From Streptomyces cirratus (GTDB taxonomy: Bacteria > Actinomycetota > Actinomycetes > Streptomycetales > Streptomycetaceae): a stretch of DNA of 58,021 nucleotides. A model generated the notes under the pieces. The model had not been told where the DNA came from, made no database searches, and worked only from the letters and a program-made list of their open reading frames with translations. How positions within the stretch are numbered: the first letter of the stretch is position 1; every line of letters starts with the position of its first letter. Both the position numbers and the translations under genes were made by a program. The DNA lies in the NCBI RefSeq assembly GCF_014650775.1, contig NZ_BMVP01000024.1, positions 1-58,021 of the forward strand, read 5' to 3'. This document shows, piece after piece, positions 34,390 through 43,529 of this stretch.

Positions 34390-36654
34390 ATGGGGCGTGG
34401 ACGGGGTGCGTGGGCCGGGTCGGCGGTAGCCGGAGGGGCCGCATTGGCGGCGGCCGTGCTGGGGCCGGTGACCAACTACGCCAGTGCCGCGGTGCCTGGC
34501 TGGGCGGCGCAGGCGTGGGTGATCTGGCCGGTGTTCGCCGTGCTGGTGGTGGTCAGCATCGGGCTGTTGCTGTGGGGCCGGCATCTGGATGCCGCAGCAA
34601 GGCCCCCGGCGCGGCTGGCACCGGTCAGCCGACTGGCCCGAGGCCGGCAGGCTTCGTTACGCCCCCCGCATGTTCAGCGTGTGCGGGGGCGTGAGGGAGA
34701 ACTCGCCGTGCTCGCAGGCATGCTTCGGCGGCCCCGAGGCCGGTTCGCGGTGCTGTGCGCGGTCGGCGGGATGGGCAAGACGACGGTGGCCGCGCAACTG
34801 GCCACCCAGGCCGAGGCGGCGGGCTGGCGAGTGTTTTGGGTGCGCTGGCGCGACGGTGCCGAGCTGGCGCAGCAGATGGTGCAGGTGGCGCTGGCCTGCG
34901 GCCTGCCAGAGGCAGAGCTGGAGGCCGCGCGAGCGGGGCAGACGAGCCTGCCGGATGTGGTCTGGCGGCAGTTGGGCCGGGTGCGGCGGTGGCTGCTGGT
35001 CGTGGACAACGCCGACGAGCCGTACGAGATCGGCCCGGCAGGGGAGCCGGTGGCCGACTACCGCGGCTGGATCCGTCCTCACGGCCGGGGCCTGCTGGTG
35101 GTGACCAGCCGGGATGGCAGCGAGCAGACCTGGGGTCCGTGCGCACAGCTGCTGCCACTGGAGCCGCTGCCGGTGCGACCTGCGGGGCAGGTCCTGCTGG
35201 ACGCTGCTCCCGCGGCCGGCACCGCCGAGCAGGCCCGGGAGCTGGCGGCGCGACTGGGCGGGCTGCCACTGGCGTTGCACGCGGCTGGCACCTATCTGGC
35301 CGGACCCACCAGCCGCTACCGCACCTTTGCCGCCTACCGCCAGGCCCTGGAACAGGAACTGCCGTTCCTGTTGGGAGCGGCGCACCCGAATGCCTCCCAT
35401 CCGCAGGTCGCCCGCGCCGTGGTGCGGCGCACCTGGGAGGTGTCCTTGGACCAGCTCGCGGGGGAGGGCAACGTTCTGGCCCGACCCCTGTTGCGACTGC
35501 TGGCCCTGCTGGCTCAGGCTCCCGTCCCACTGTCCCTGATCACCCCGGACCTGCTGTCCGTCGTCACCGGACACGACGTCACCGCGGCCGCCCTGGAGGC
35601 CGCGTTCGCCGGCCTGCACCGCTACGGTCTCCTCGGCCTGCCCCACTCTCCCGGCAGCACCGGCCCGGCGTCGGGCAGCAGTGAGGGGGCGCAGGTGGTG
35701 CTGCATCCCCTGATCCGAGAGATCAACGCCGTCGCCCTCACGGCCGAGACCTCCGAGCTCGCCGTGTGGCACCGGGCCCTTGCCGAGCGGCTGACCACGG
35801 CCGTGCGCGAGGTCAACCAGCGCGGGCGCGCTGGTTGGCCTGCAGCCGTGCTTCTCGCCCCCCACCTGCCCCTGCTGCTCGACTACGCGGACCCGCGCAC
35901 CGCCACACACCACCGCACCACTCTCAACGCGCTGGCGCAGGTGCTGCAGAAGGCCGGCGCTTTCGGTGCGGCGCGCCTGCTGCACGAGCGGGTCCTCGAC
36001 GTCGAGACCCACATGCTGGGACCCGAGCACCCCGATACCTTGACCAGCTGCAACAACCTGGCCAATGCCTTGTTCGGAATGGGAGAGCCGGCCGAGGCAA
36101 TACGCCTGCTGCGGCAGACCCTGGAGGACCGCACCCGCATCCTGGGCCCCGAGCACCCCGATACCTTGACCAGCCGCAATGACCTCGCATGCGCTCTGGA
36201 CGGGACGGGTGAACATGCCGAGGCGGTGGGTCTGCTGCGGCAGACCCTCAACGACCGCACCCGTGTCCTGGGCCCTGAGCATCCGCATACGCTGGCCAGC
36301 CGGGACAGCCTCGGTCTCGCCCTGGGCGGGATGGGCGACCACGCACAAGCAGTGCGTATGCACCGGCAGACCCTGGAGGACCGCACCCGCATCCTGGGCC
36401 CCGAGCACCCGGACACCCTTGCCGGTCGCCACAACCTCGCTCTCGCTTTGACCAGTGCAGGTGAGCAGGCCGAGGCGATACAGCTGCTGCGCCGCACCCT
36501 CGATGACCGCGTCCGCATCCTGGGCCACGAGCACACGCACACCTCGAGCACCCGCAACGCGCTGGAGACAGCGTTGGCCATGTCCACCCAACGGCCACAG
36601 AGCCGGTGGTGGCACTGGCTGCGGCGCAGTAACGCCGCAGCCAGTGGCGGTTGA
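34390..36654 (+). CDS. Membrane-anchored STAND (NB-ARC-type) ATPase with C-terminal TPRs
   Basis: The 754-aa protein has two hydrophobic segments (about 8-28 and 41-62), then the STAND NTPase: Walker A GGMGKTT (126-132), Walker B RRWLLVVDNADEP (about 199-211), TSRDG sensor and GLPLALHAAGTYLAG (GxP motif, about 300). A winged-helix-like region follows. The C-terminus carries five 42-residue kinesin-light-chain-type TPRs with the recurring LGPEHPDTL, almost identical at DNA level. Such proteins are signal-sensing switches, some in phage defence or programmed death. No effector domain or partner gene is adjacent. ATG 34390 follows GGGGGGTGG; GTG 34363 is an alternative. Confidence 0.88.
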   Translation: MGRGRGAWAGSAVAGGAALAAAVLGPVTNYASAAVPGWAAQAWVIWPVFAVLVVVSIGLLLWGRHLDAAARPPARLAPVSRLARGRQASLRPPHVQRVRGREGELAVLAGMLRRPRGRFAVLCAVGGMGKTTVAAQLATQAEAAGWRVFWVRWRDGAELAQQMVQVALACGLPEAELEAARAGQTSLPDVVWRQLGRVRRWLLVVDNADEPYEIGPAGEPVADYRGWIRPHGRGLLVVTSRDGSEQTWGPCAQLLPLEPLPVRPAGQVLLDAAPAAGTAEQARELAARLGGLPLALHAAGTYLAGPTSRYRTFAAYRQALEQELPFLLGAAHPNASHPQVARAVVRRTWEVSLDQLAGEGNVLARPLLRLLALLAQAPVPLSLITPDLLSVVTGHDVTAAALEAAFAGLHRYGLLGLPHSPGSTGPASGSSEGAQVVLHPLIREINAVALTAETSELAVWHRALAERLTTAVREVNQRGRAGWPAAVLLAPHLPLLLDYADPRTATHHRTTLNALAQVLQKAGAFGAARLLHERVLDVETHMLGPEHPDTLTSCNNLANALFGMGEPAEAIRLLRQTLEDRTRILGPEHPDTLTSRNDLACALDGTGEHAEAVGLLRQTLNDRTRVLGPEHPHTLASRDSLGLALGGMGDHAQAVRMHRQTLEDRTRILGPEHPDTLAGRHNLALALTSAGEQAEAIQLLRRTLDDRVRILGHEHTHTSSTRNALETALAMSTQRPQSRWWHWLRRSNAAASGG
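35985..36560 (+). repeat. 126-bp TPR-encoding tandem repeats
   Basis: Five in-frame copies sit inside the STAND gene. The segment encoding DRTRILGPEHPDTL is nearly base-identical at about 36127 and 36382. Such identity suggests recent copy-number change or gene conversion. Confidence 0.75.
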
Positions 36655-36768
36655 GGAGGCCGTGTATCCCCGAGCCGCCGCCAAACGTCAAGTAGCACTC
36701 TGTAGTCGCGGTGGGCCACGCATCGTTGCAGCACGTTCCAGGCGACGGGGTCCCGGGGTCAGTGGGTG

Positions 36769-38178
36769 TCAGGTACGGGCCGGGCCGGTGCCCGCGATCA
36801 CCTCGGGCCGCAGCAGGGCAGTGAGTTGTTCGGCCGGCAGCAGGCCCCGTTCCAGGACGAGTTCGGCCACTCCCCGGCCGGTGGCGAGGGCCTCCTTGGC
36901 GATGTCGGTGGCGGCGGTGTAGCCGATGTGGGGGTTCAGGGCGGTCACCAGGCCGATGGAGTTCTCGACGGTGGCCCGCAGCATCTCGGTGTTGGCGGTG
37001 ATGCCGCTCACGCAGCGTTCCGCCAGGGTGAGGCAGGCCGCGCGGAGGTGGGTGACGGACTTCGACAGCGAGTGCAGGATGACCGGCTCGAAGGCGTTGA
37101 GCTGGAGCTGTCCGGCTTCGGCGGCCATGGTGATCGTGATGTCGTTGCCGATGACCTCGAAGGCGACCTGGTTGACGACCTCGGGGATCACCGGGTTGAC
37201 CTTGCCGGGCATGATGCTCGAGCCCGCCTGGACCGGCGGCAGGTTGATCTCGCCGAGTCCGGCGCGGGGCCCGGAGGACAGCAGGCGCAGGTCGTTGCAG
37301 GTCTTGGACAGCTTGACGGCGATGCGCTTGAGGACGCCGGACATCTGGACGAAGGCGCCGCAGTCCTGGGTGGCTTCGACCAGGTCGGGAGCGGTGACCA
37401 GGGGCAGGCCCGTGATGTCGGCGAGGTGGCGGCGGGCGGCCTCGGCGTATCCGGCCGGGGCGTTGAGACCCGTGCCGATGGCGGTGGCGCCGAGGTTGAT
37501 CTCGTGGATCAGGCCGAGGGCCTCCGCGAGCCGGCTGCGGTCCTCGTCCAGCATGACGGCGAAGGCGGAGAACTCCTGTCCGAGCGTCATCGGCACGGCG
37601 TCCTGGAGCTGGGTGCGGCCCATCTTCAGCACGTCGTGGAACTCGGCGGCCTTGCGGGCGAAGGCGTCCTGCAGGACGGCCATGGCGTCGAGCAGGCCGC
37701 GCACCGCGAAGACGGTCGCGATGCGTACGGCGGTGGGGTAGACGTCGTTGGTGGACTGGCCGAGGTTGACGTCCTCGTTGGGGTGCAGGTGCCCGTACTC
37801 GCCCCTGGTGTGGCCCAGCAGCTCCAGCGCGCGGTTGGCGATGACCTCGTTGGCGTTCATGTTGGTCGAGGTGCCCGCGCCGCCCTGGATGACGTCGACG
37901 ACGAACTGGTCGTGGAGCTTGCCGCCGCGTATTTCCTGGCAGGCGGCGACGATGACGGCTGTCTTCGCGGGCTCCAGCAGACCGAGTTCCCCGTTGGCGA
38001 GGGCTGCGGCCTCCTTGACGGCGGCGAGGGCGTCGATCAGGTGCGGGTAGGTGGAGATCGGCGTGCCGGTGATGGGGAAGTTCTCGGTGGCGCGCAGGGT
38101 GTGGACGCCCCAGTAGGCGTCGGCGGGGACGTCGCGGTCTCCGAGCAGGTCGTGTTCACTGCGGCTGGAGGCGGTCAT
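36769..38178 (-). CDS. aspA: Aspartate ammonia-lyase
   Basis: The 469-aa enzyme of the fumarase/aspartase superfamily deaminates L-aspartate to fumarate and ammonium. Visible signatures are GAGTSTNMNANEV (100-112), HPNEDVNLGQSTND (132-145), GRTQLQDAVPMTLGQE (187-202) and the flexible catalytic loop GSSIMPGKVNP (319-329). Length is normal. It is the last gene of a minus-strand set, 88 bp after the asparaginase, fitting the sequence asparagine, aspartate, fumarate. It probably shares GntR control with its neighbours. Confidence 0.95.
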   Translation of the reverse strand: MTASSRSEHDLLGDRDVPADAYWGVHTLRATENFPITGTPISTYPHLIDALAAVKEAAALANGELGLLEPAKTAVIVAACQEIRGGKLHDQFVVDVIQGGAGTSTNMNANEVIANRALELLGHTRGEYGHLHPNEDVNLGQSTNDVYPTAVRIATVFAVRGLLDAMAVLQDAFARKAAEFHDVLKMGRTQLQDAVPMTLGQEFSAFAVMLDEDRSRLAEALGLIHEINLGATAIGTGLNAPAGYAEAARRHLADITGLPLVTAPDLVEATQDCGAFVQMSGVLKRIAVKLSKTCNDLRLLSSGPRAGLGEINLPPVQAGSSIMPGKVNPVIPEVVNQVAFEVIGNDITITMAAEAGQLQLNAFEPVILHSLSKSVTHLRAACLTLAERCVSGITANTEMLRATVENSIGLVTALNPHIGYTAATDIAKEALATGRGVAELVLERGLLPAEQLTALLRPEVIAGTGPART

Positions 38179-38265
38179 GGGTGTGCGGGTCCTCTTCCTG
38201 AGGTGGGCGGATCGAAGGCGGTGGAGGTGGGCGGATCAAAGGCGGTGGACAGGGGAGAGCGGGAG

Positions 38266-39288
38266 TCAGGCGGTCGCGGCGGCCGGGGGGCCGGGCGGGT
38301 CGAGGGCCGCCACCGGGCGGACGTCCCCGACGGGTCGGCCGCCGCCGGTCACCGGCTCGCCCGCGAATCCGGAGAGCAGCCGGGGCTCGACTCCCGCACG
38401 TGCGAGGGCGGCGGCCGTCACCGCGGTACGTGCCCGGTCGGCCCCGTCGGAGATCTTCACGGCGATGGCCCGGCCGTCGGGGAGTGCGGCGACCTGGACG
38501 CCCTCGAAGCCGTCCTTGGCCAGCAGCCCGGGCACCACGCGCATCAGTCCGGCCGCCTCCCGCCCTGTGCCGGAAGCCATCTCCGGATGGGCGCGCAGCG
38601 CGCGTGCGACCCGGTGTTCGGCCGTGTCCGGCACCGCCGTGGAGATGCGGGCGGCGGCGCGGGCCAGGCCGTGCAAGGACACCGCGAACAGCGGGGATCC
38701 GCAGCCGTCGACGGTGACGTTCGCGACGTGCTGGCCGGTGAGTTCCTCGACCACCTCGGCGATCGTCCGCTGGAGCGGGTGGTCCGCATCGAGGTAGGTC
38801 TCCAGGGGCCAGCCGGACAGCTTGCACAGGTACAGCATCGCCGCGTGCTTGCCGGAGCAGTTCTGGGCGAGCCGGGACGGCCTACGGCCCTCACGCACCC
38901 AGGCGTCCCGGACGGCCGGGGCGTAGGGCAGGTCGGGGACGTTGCGCAGGTCGGCCTCGGTGAGGCCGGCCAGCTCCAGGATCACCCGGACACCCGCGAG
39001 GTGGTGCTCCTCGCCCGAGTGACTGCCCATCGCGAGGGAGAGCAGGGCCCCGTCGAGCGGCAGTCCCGCCCGCACCATCGCGACGGCCTGGACCGGCTTG
39101 AGCGCCGAGCGCGGGTAGCAGGCGGCTTCGATGTCTCCGATGCTCAACCGGACGCCGCCCCCGCTGTCGAGGACGACGACGGAGCCGTAGTGGACTCCCT
39201 CGATCACACCGCCCCGTATGACGTGGGCGACGGGGGCGTGCCGGGGCTCGCGGATCGCGGGTGCGTCCGCGAGGAAACTACTGCGCAT
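38266..39288 (-). CDS. L-asparaginase II (Rhizobium-type)
   Basis: The 340-aa protein belongs to the asparaginase II family unrelated to E. coli AnsB: HVIRGGVIEGVHYGSVVVLD, YPRSALKPVQAVAMV with the catalytic SxxK, GSHSGEEHHLAGV, NCSGKHAAML, and VDGCGSPLFAVSLHGLA. It hydrolyses L-asparagine to aspartate and ammonium in the cytoplasm, feeding the aspartase encoded downstream. GTG three bases earlier (39291) is an equally possible start. It follows the permease gene by 79 bp. Confidence 0.92.
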   Translation of the reverse strand: MRSSFLADAPAIREPRHAPVAHVIRGGVIEGVHYGSVVVLDSGGGVRLSIGDIEAACYPRSALKPVQAVAMVRAGLPLDGALLSLAMGSHSGEEHHLAGVRVILELAGLTEADLRNVPDLPYAPAVRDAWVREGRRPSRLAQNCSGKHAAMLYLCKLSGWPLETYLDADHPLQRTIAEVVEELTGQHVANVTVDGCGSPLFAVSLHGLARAAARISTAVPDTAEHRVARALRAHPEMASGTGREAAGLMRVVPGLLAKDGFEGVQVAALPDGRAIAVKISDGADRARTAVTAAALARAGVEPRLLSGFAGEPVTGGGRPVGDVRPVAALDPPGPPAAATA

Positions 39289-39370
39289 CACTGCCTCGTT
39301 CTGTGGTGGGTCGCTGCTGACCGGGGGCGGCGACCGCCGCCCCCGGTCAGGAGGACGGGTGGCGTCCGGC

Positions 39371-40810
39371 TCAGCCGTCGCTCCCGGCGGCGGCGCGCGC
39401 CACGCGTCCGCGGACCGCGTACCAGCCGGCGACCAGCGCCGCGGCGATCAGCGGTACGCACAGCACGGTGGTGCGCGCGGCTCCTCCGTCGGCGTACATG
39501 AGGACCAGGACGGAGGCGAGGAAGGCCAGCGTCACGAGTTCGGTCCAGGGGGAGCCGGGCAGGCGGTAGGAGGGGCGGGTGAGTTCGCCGCTGCGGGTCT
39601 TCCGCCAGAAGAGGAGGTGGCAGAGCATGATCATGCCCCAGGTGGCGAGGATGCCGATCGCAGCGAGGTTGAGGACGATCTCGAACGCGTCCGCGGGGAC
39701 CACGAAGTTGAGCCCGACGCCCAGGACGCACGTGCCGCTGGTCAGGAGGATGCCGCCGTAGGGGACCTGGGTGCGGCTGAGCCGGGCGGTGAAGCGCGGG
39801 GCGGAGCCGTTGACGGCCATCGAGCGCAGGATGCGGCCGGTGGAGTAGAGGCCGGAGTTGAGCGAGGACATGGCCGCGGTGAGGACGACCAGGTTCATCA
39901 CGTCGCCGGCCGCGGGGACGCCGATGTGGGAGAGCACGGTCACGAACGGGCTCTGGCCGGCGCTGTAGCTGTTCCAGGGCATCAGCATCGACAGCAGGAC
40001 GACCGAGCCGACGTAGAAGAGACCCACGCGCCACATGATCGAGTTGATCGCCTTGGGCATGATCTGCTCGGGGTTCTCGGTCTCACCGGCGGTGACGCCG
40101 ACCAGTTCGACGGAGGCGTAGGCGAAGACGACGCCCTGGATGATCAGCAGCATGGGAAGCAGGCCGTTGGGGAAGACCCCGCCGTGACCGGTGATCAGAG
40201 CGGGGCCGGGCACGGCGCCGTCGACGGGGTGCCGGGTAGCCAGGAGGAAGATGCCGATCCCCATGAAGACGACCAGGGCACTGACCTTGACGATGGCGAA
40301 CCAGAACTCCAGTTCGCCGAAGATCCGCACCGAGATGAGGTTCACGGTGAGGACCACGGCCAGGGCTATGAGGGCGATCACCCACTGGGGTACGTCGGAG
40401 AACAGGTGCCAGTAGTGGGTGTACGTGGCGACGGCGGTGATGTCGGCGATGCCGGTGGTCGCCCAGTTCAGGAAGTACATCCAGCCCGCGGTGTAGGCGC
40501 CCTTCTCCCCGAGGAACTCCCGGGCGTAGGAGACGAAGGCGCCGGAGGACGGCCGGTACAGGACGAGTTCGCCGAGCGCGCGCACGACGAGGAACGCGAA
40601 GATCCCGCAGACGGCGTAGGCGACGAACAGGGAGGGCCCGGCGTCGGCGAGGCGTCCGCCCGCGCCGAGGAAGAGCCCGGTGCCGATCGCACCCCCGATG
40701 GCGATCATGTTGACGTGCCGGGGTTTCAAGGACTTGCTGTAGCCGGTGTCGCCGGCGTCGACGTGACGGGTCGTGGGGCGCTTCTCGTCTTTGAGGAACT
40801 GCTCGCTCAC
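39371..40810 (-). CDS. ansP: L-asparagine-type amino-acid permease
   Basis: The 479-aa protein is an APC-family permease with about 12 hydrophobic helices. It opens LKPRHVNMIAIGGAIGTGLF, the family signature, then GELVLYRPSSGAFVSYAREF and SSLNSGLYSTGRILRSMA. The asparagine specificity is inferred from similarity to AnsP and from the asparaginase and aspartase downstream. The GTG start overlaps the stop of the GntR gene (GTGA), so regulator and transporter are coupled. A longer frame upstream has no coding character. Confidence 0.92.
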   Translation of the reverse strand: MSEQFLKDEKRPTTRHVDAGDTGYSKSLKPRHVNMIAIGGAIGTGLFLGAGGRLADAGPSLFVAYAVCGIFAFLVVRALGELVLYRPSSGAFVSYAREFLGEKGAYTAGWMYFLNWATTGIADITAVATYTHYWHLFSDVPQWVIALIALAVVLTVNLISVRIFGELEFWFAIVKVSALVVFMGIGIFLLATRHPVDGAVPGPALITGHGGVFPNGLLPMLLIIQGVVFAYASVELVGVTAGETENPEQIMPKAINSIMWRVGLFYVGSVVLLSMLMPWNSYSAGQSPFVTVLSHIGVPAAGDVMNLVVLTAAMSSLNSGLYSTGRILRSMAVNGSAPRFTARLSRTQVPYGGILLTSGTCVLGVGLNFVVPADAFEIVLNLAAIGILATWGMIMLCHLLFWRKTRSGELTRPSYRLPGSPWTELVTLAFLASVLVLMYADGGAARTTVLCVPLIAAALVAGWYAVRGRVARAAAGSDG

Positions 40811-41538
40811 GCCTCGGGTCTGCCTTCCGTAAGGGCGGTTGTGCGCTGGGGGCGCACGATGTCGGTGAGGGTCGTCTCGACCCGTAGCAGGTGGTGGGAC
40901 ATGGCTTCCACCGCGTCGTGCTCGCTGCCGTCGACCAGCGCCTCCAGGATCGCCCGGTGCTCGCAGTTGGACTGCTCGCGCCGGCCGCCCAGTTCGTTGA
41001 GGAAGGTCGACTGACGCGCCAGTGCGTCGCGGATCTCCTCGATGACGCGGCGGAAGACGGGGTTGCGGGAGGCCTCGGCCACCGCCAGGTGGAAGACGGT
41101 GTCCATCGCCACCCACGCGGTGGTGTCGGTCTCGTGCTCCATCCGGTCCAGCAGATGGCCCAGGTGGTCCAGGTCCTCGGGGGTGCGGCGCAGCGCGGCG
41201 TACCCGGCGACCGGGATCTCGACGTGCCGGCGCACTTCCAGCAGGTCGCTGGCGGCGTAGTCGCCGAAGGTGGGGTCCTCGACCGTGTTGGCCACGACGA
41301 AGGTGCCCTTGCCGCTCTTGGAGACGGTCAGCCCCATGGCCTGTAGGGCCCGAAGGGCCTCCCGCAGTACGGGTCGGCTGACCTCGAGGGTGCGGCACAA
41401 CTCGGCTTCGGAGGGGAGCTTGTCGCCTACGGCGTACTCGCCGCGCTCGATGGCGCTGCGCAGGTGGCCGAAGACCGCTTCCATGGCGCTGACGCGCCGG
41501 GGAAGGGGGCCACCTGTCTGGCTGTCTGACAGGTTCAC
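40807..41538 (-). CDS. GntR family regulator (FadR/FCD type)
   Basis: The 243-aa protein has an N-terminal winged helix (GDKLPSEAELCRTLEVSRPV, LREALRALQAMGL) and an FCD all-helical effector domain with metal-site residues (HLAVAEASRNPVF; EHRAILEALVDG). It lies between the amide hydrolase and the permease and overlaps the latter. It most likely represses this cluster until an amino acid or its amide is present. The GTG was chosen because upstream residues are antisense to the hydrolase region. Confidence 0.92.
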   Translation of the reverse strand: MNLSDSQTGGPLPRRVSAMEAVFGHLRSAIERGEYAVGDKLPSEAELCRTLEVSRPVLREALRALQAMGLTVSKSGKGTFVVANTVEDPTFGDYAASDLLEVRRHVEIPVAGYAALRRTPEDLDHLGHLLDRMEHETDTTAWVAMDTVFHLAVAEASRNPVFRRVIEEIRDALARQSTFLNELGGRREQSNCEHRAILEALVDGSEHDAVEAMSHHLLRVETTLTDIVRPQRTTALTEGRPEA

Positions 41539-41569
41539 GCTGTGATCCTGCGGGGTGCGCCCCGGGGTG

Positions 41570-42361
41570 TCAAGACACCTGTGTCGGGAAAATCCGGCTC
41601 GGCGCGCTTCGCACCGCGCGCGCATTCCGTCCGGCCGCCCGGGCGGGACCGGTTCCTTCGGCGGAGCCCGTGGCAGCCACCAGGGCCTGCACGACCGGCG
41701 CGTCGACACCCATCTCCGGGTGCCATTGGACGCCCACGGCGAAGCGGTACCGGGTGCTCTCGATCGCCTCGACGGTGCCGTCCGCCGCACGGGCGGCGAC
41801 GATCAACCCCGCGCCGAGGCGGTCCACCGCCTGATGATGGTGCGTGGCGACCTGGTGCGTCCCCGGCAGCAGGGCGCCGACCCGTGTCCCGGGCACCGTG
41901 GTCACGGCGTGGGCGCAGAAGTGGCCCCGATAGGGGTTGTGGCCGTCGTGGCCCACGCTGTCGGGCAGGTGCTGGATCAGGGTGCCGCCCTCGTGTACGT
42001 TCATCAGCTGCATCCCCCGGCACACCCCGAGCACGGGTATGTCGCGGGCGAGGCCGGCGGCCAGCACGGCCCGCTCCCACCCGTCGCGCTCGCGCACCGG
42101 CGGCCCGGTACGCGGATGGGGCACGGCCCCGTACAGTGCGGGATCAACGTCCTCACCCCCCGTCAGGATGATCGCGTCCAGCCGTTCGACCACGTCGGCC
42201 GCGGCCTCCGGCGCGTCCGGCGGCAGCAGCACGGTGCGTCCGCCCGCCGCCCGTACGCAGTCCGTGTACGCCGCGGGCAGCACCGCGGCGGGAAGGTCCC
42301 ACTCGCTCCACTGCGCGTTGGCGAGGTAGGTGGTGAGTCCGATGAGCGGCGGCTGGGGCAT
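41570..42361 (-). CDS. Class I glutamine-amidotransferase-like gamma-glutamyl hydrolase (PuuD-like)
   Basis: The 263-aa protein has the class I amidotransferase triad: Cys114 in LGVCRGMQLMN, with His214 and Glu216 in GVQWHPEMG. LTGGEDVDPALYG and EGGTLIQHLPD are typical of gamma-glutamyl-GABA hydrolase (PuuD) and its relatives. The enzyme would cleave gamma-glutamyl amides and release glutamate. AAAGGAAG precedes the ATG. It heads the minus-strand cluster, 31 bp before the GntR gene, and is divergent from a LysR gene. Confidence 0.9.
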   Translation of the reverse strand: MPQPPLIGLTTYLANAQWSEWDLPAAVLPAAYTDCVRAAGGRTVLLPPDAPEAAADVVERLDAIILTGGEDVDPALYGAVPHPRTGPPVRERDGWERAVLAAGLARDIPVLGVCRGMQLMNVHEGGTLIQHLPDSVGHDGHNPYRGHFCAHAVTTVPGTRVGALLPGTHQVATHHHQAVDRLGAGLIVAARAADGTVEAIESTRYRFAVGVQWHPEMGVDAPVVQALVAATGSAEGTGPARAAGRNARAVRSAPSRIFPTQVS

Positions 42362-42533
42362 ACCACTTCCTTTCGGGGCATGAGGGGTGCCCGTCGACGG
42401 TTCCGTCCGCACGGCCCGCCGCAGCCTGCCCTGTCCACGGCAGGCTGCGGCGGAGGCGAGGGCGGTACCGGTGGAGGGCGCCGTGAGGGCGGGGGAGAGG
42501 GGTTCGCGCGGCCCGGGAACACAGGCTTGCGTT

Positions 42534-42552
42534 TTCTTGCCGCGAGCAAGAA
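42534..42552. promoter_or_regulatory. LysR-type palindrome in the divergent promoter
   Basis: TTCTTGC-CGCGA-GCAAGAA is a perfect 7-bp inverted repeat within the gap between the amide hydrolase and LysR genes, 54 bp before the LysR start. It fits the T-N11-A pattern of LysR boxes. Confidence 0.65.
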
Positions 42553-42605
42553 TCCTGCTGGCGTTCATCGTGAATCACAAGAAAACACATCTTCGCGACA
42601 GATAA

Positions 42606-43529
42606 GTGAGCCTTAACTCCGTGCACGGACTCGACCCCCGCCTGCTCGCCACTCTCGAAGCCGTGGTGAGACACGGCTCCTTCAGTGCCGCCGCACGCGA
42701 ACTCGGCTACAGCCCGCCTGCCGTTTCCCAGCAGATCGCCGAACTCGAACGCCGCGCCGGTCTTCGGGTACTCGAGCGCCGCCCCGTGCGCGCCACGCCG
42801 GCTGGCGAAGTCCTCCTCGACGCCGAACAGGGCGTCCGCAGCACCCTGGCGGCGGCATCGGCCGAACTTGACGCCATGCGCGCCGGCACCGCCGCACGGA
42901 TCCGCCTCGGCGCCTTCGCCTCGGCCGCCACCGGCATCGTTCCCCAGGCGCTGGCCCGGCTTCACGCCACCTACCCCCAGGTCCAGGTGAGCCTCTGCCA
43001 ACTCGAACCCGAAGCCGGCTACAGCAGGTTGAAGCGCGGCGACATGGACCTGGCCCTCAGCTACGACTACGACTTCATCCCCGTCCCCGTGCCCCGGATG
43101 CTGCGCCGGACCCTGGTCGCCCGGGACCCGGTGGTGGCCGTCGTCCCGGCCGACCACCGCCTGGCTGACAGGGAGGTGATCGAACTGGCCAGCCTCGCCT
43201 CCGAGACGTGGATCGCCGCCCCGGAGGCCGCACTGCGCCTGGAACTGCTCTCCCAGATGGCGCAGACGCCCGGCTTCCAGGGCCGCCTGCAGTACGAGGG
43301 AGACGACTTCAACACCGTGCTCGGCTTCGTGGCCGCGGGCCTGTGCGTGGCCCTCATGCCACAGCTCGCCCTGCTCCGCGCCAGCCCCGGGATCGTCGCC
43401 CGTCCCCTGGCCGCACCCCGCCTGACCCGCTTCATCTATGCCGTCCGCATCGACACCCGGCACACCCCTCGCGCCGTCCTGGACCTCGAGGAGATACTCG
43501 CCGACCAAGCGCAGGCCGCGCTCTCCTGA
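42606..43529 (+). CDS. LysR family transcriptional regulator
   Basis: The 307-aa protein has the LysR winged helix (LDPRLLATLEAVVRHGSFSA, ELGYSPPAVSQQIAELERRA) and a two-lobed effector domain (RIRLGAFASAATGIVPQALA; LASETWIAAPEAALRLELLS). It is divergent from the gamma-glutamyl amide hydrolase and probably controls it, and itself, through the palindrome at 42534-42552. The inducer is probably a glutamine-, asparagine- or GABA-related compound, by context only. Translation starts at GTG. Confidence 0.92.
   Translation: MSLNSVHGLDPRLLATLEAVVRHGSFSAAARELGYSPPAVSQQIAELERRAGLRVLERRPVRATPAGEVLLDAEQGVRSTLAAASAELDAMRAGTAARIRLGAFASAATGIVPQALARLHATYPQVQVSLCQLEPEAGYSRLKRGDMDLALSYDYDFIPVPVPRMLRRTLVARDPVVAVVPADHRLADREVIELASLASETWIAAPEAALRLELLSQMAQTPGFQGRLQYEGDDFNTVLGFVAAGLCVALMPQLALLRASPGIVARPLAAPRLTRFIYAVRIDTRHTPRAVLDLEEILADQAQAALS

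Noticed and set aside
34657..36684. Minus-strand 675-codon frame opposite the STAND gene
   Set aside because: It is an antisense image of the NTPase/TPR codons and has no domain features.
36766..39501. Very long plus-strand open frame (over 900 codons)
   Set aside because: It is antisense to aspA, the asparaginase and the permease. Long antisense frames are expected in G+C-rich genes and the translation is low-complexity Gly/Val/Asp.
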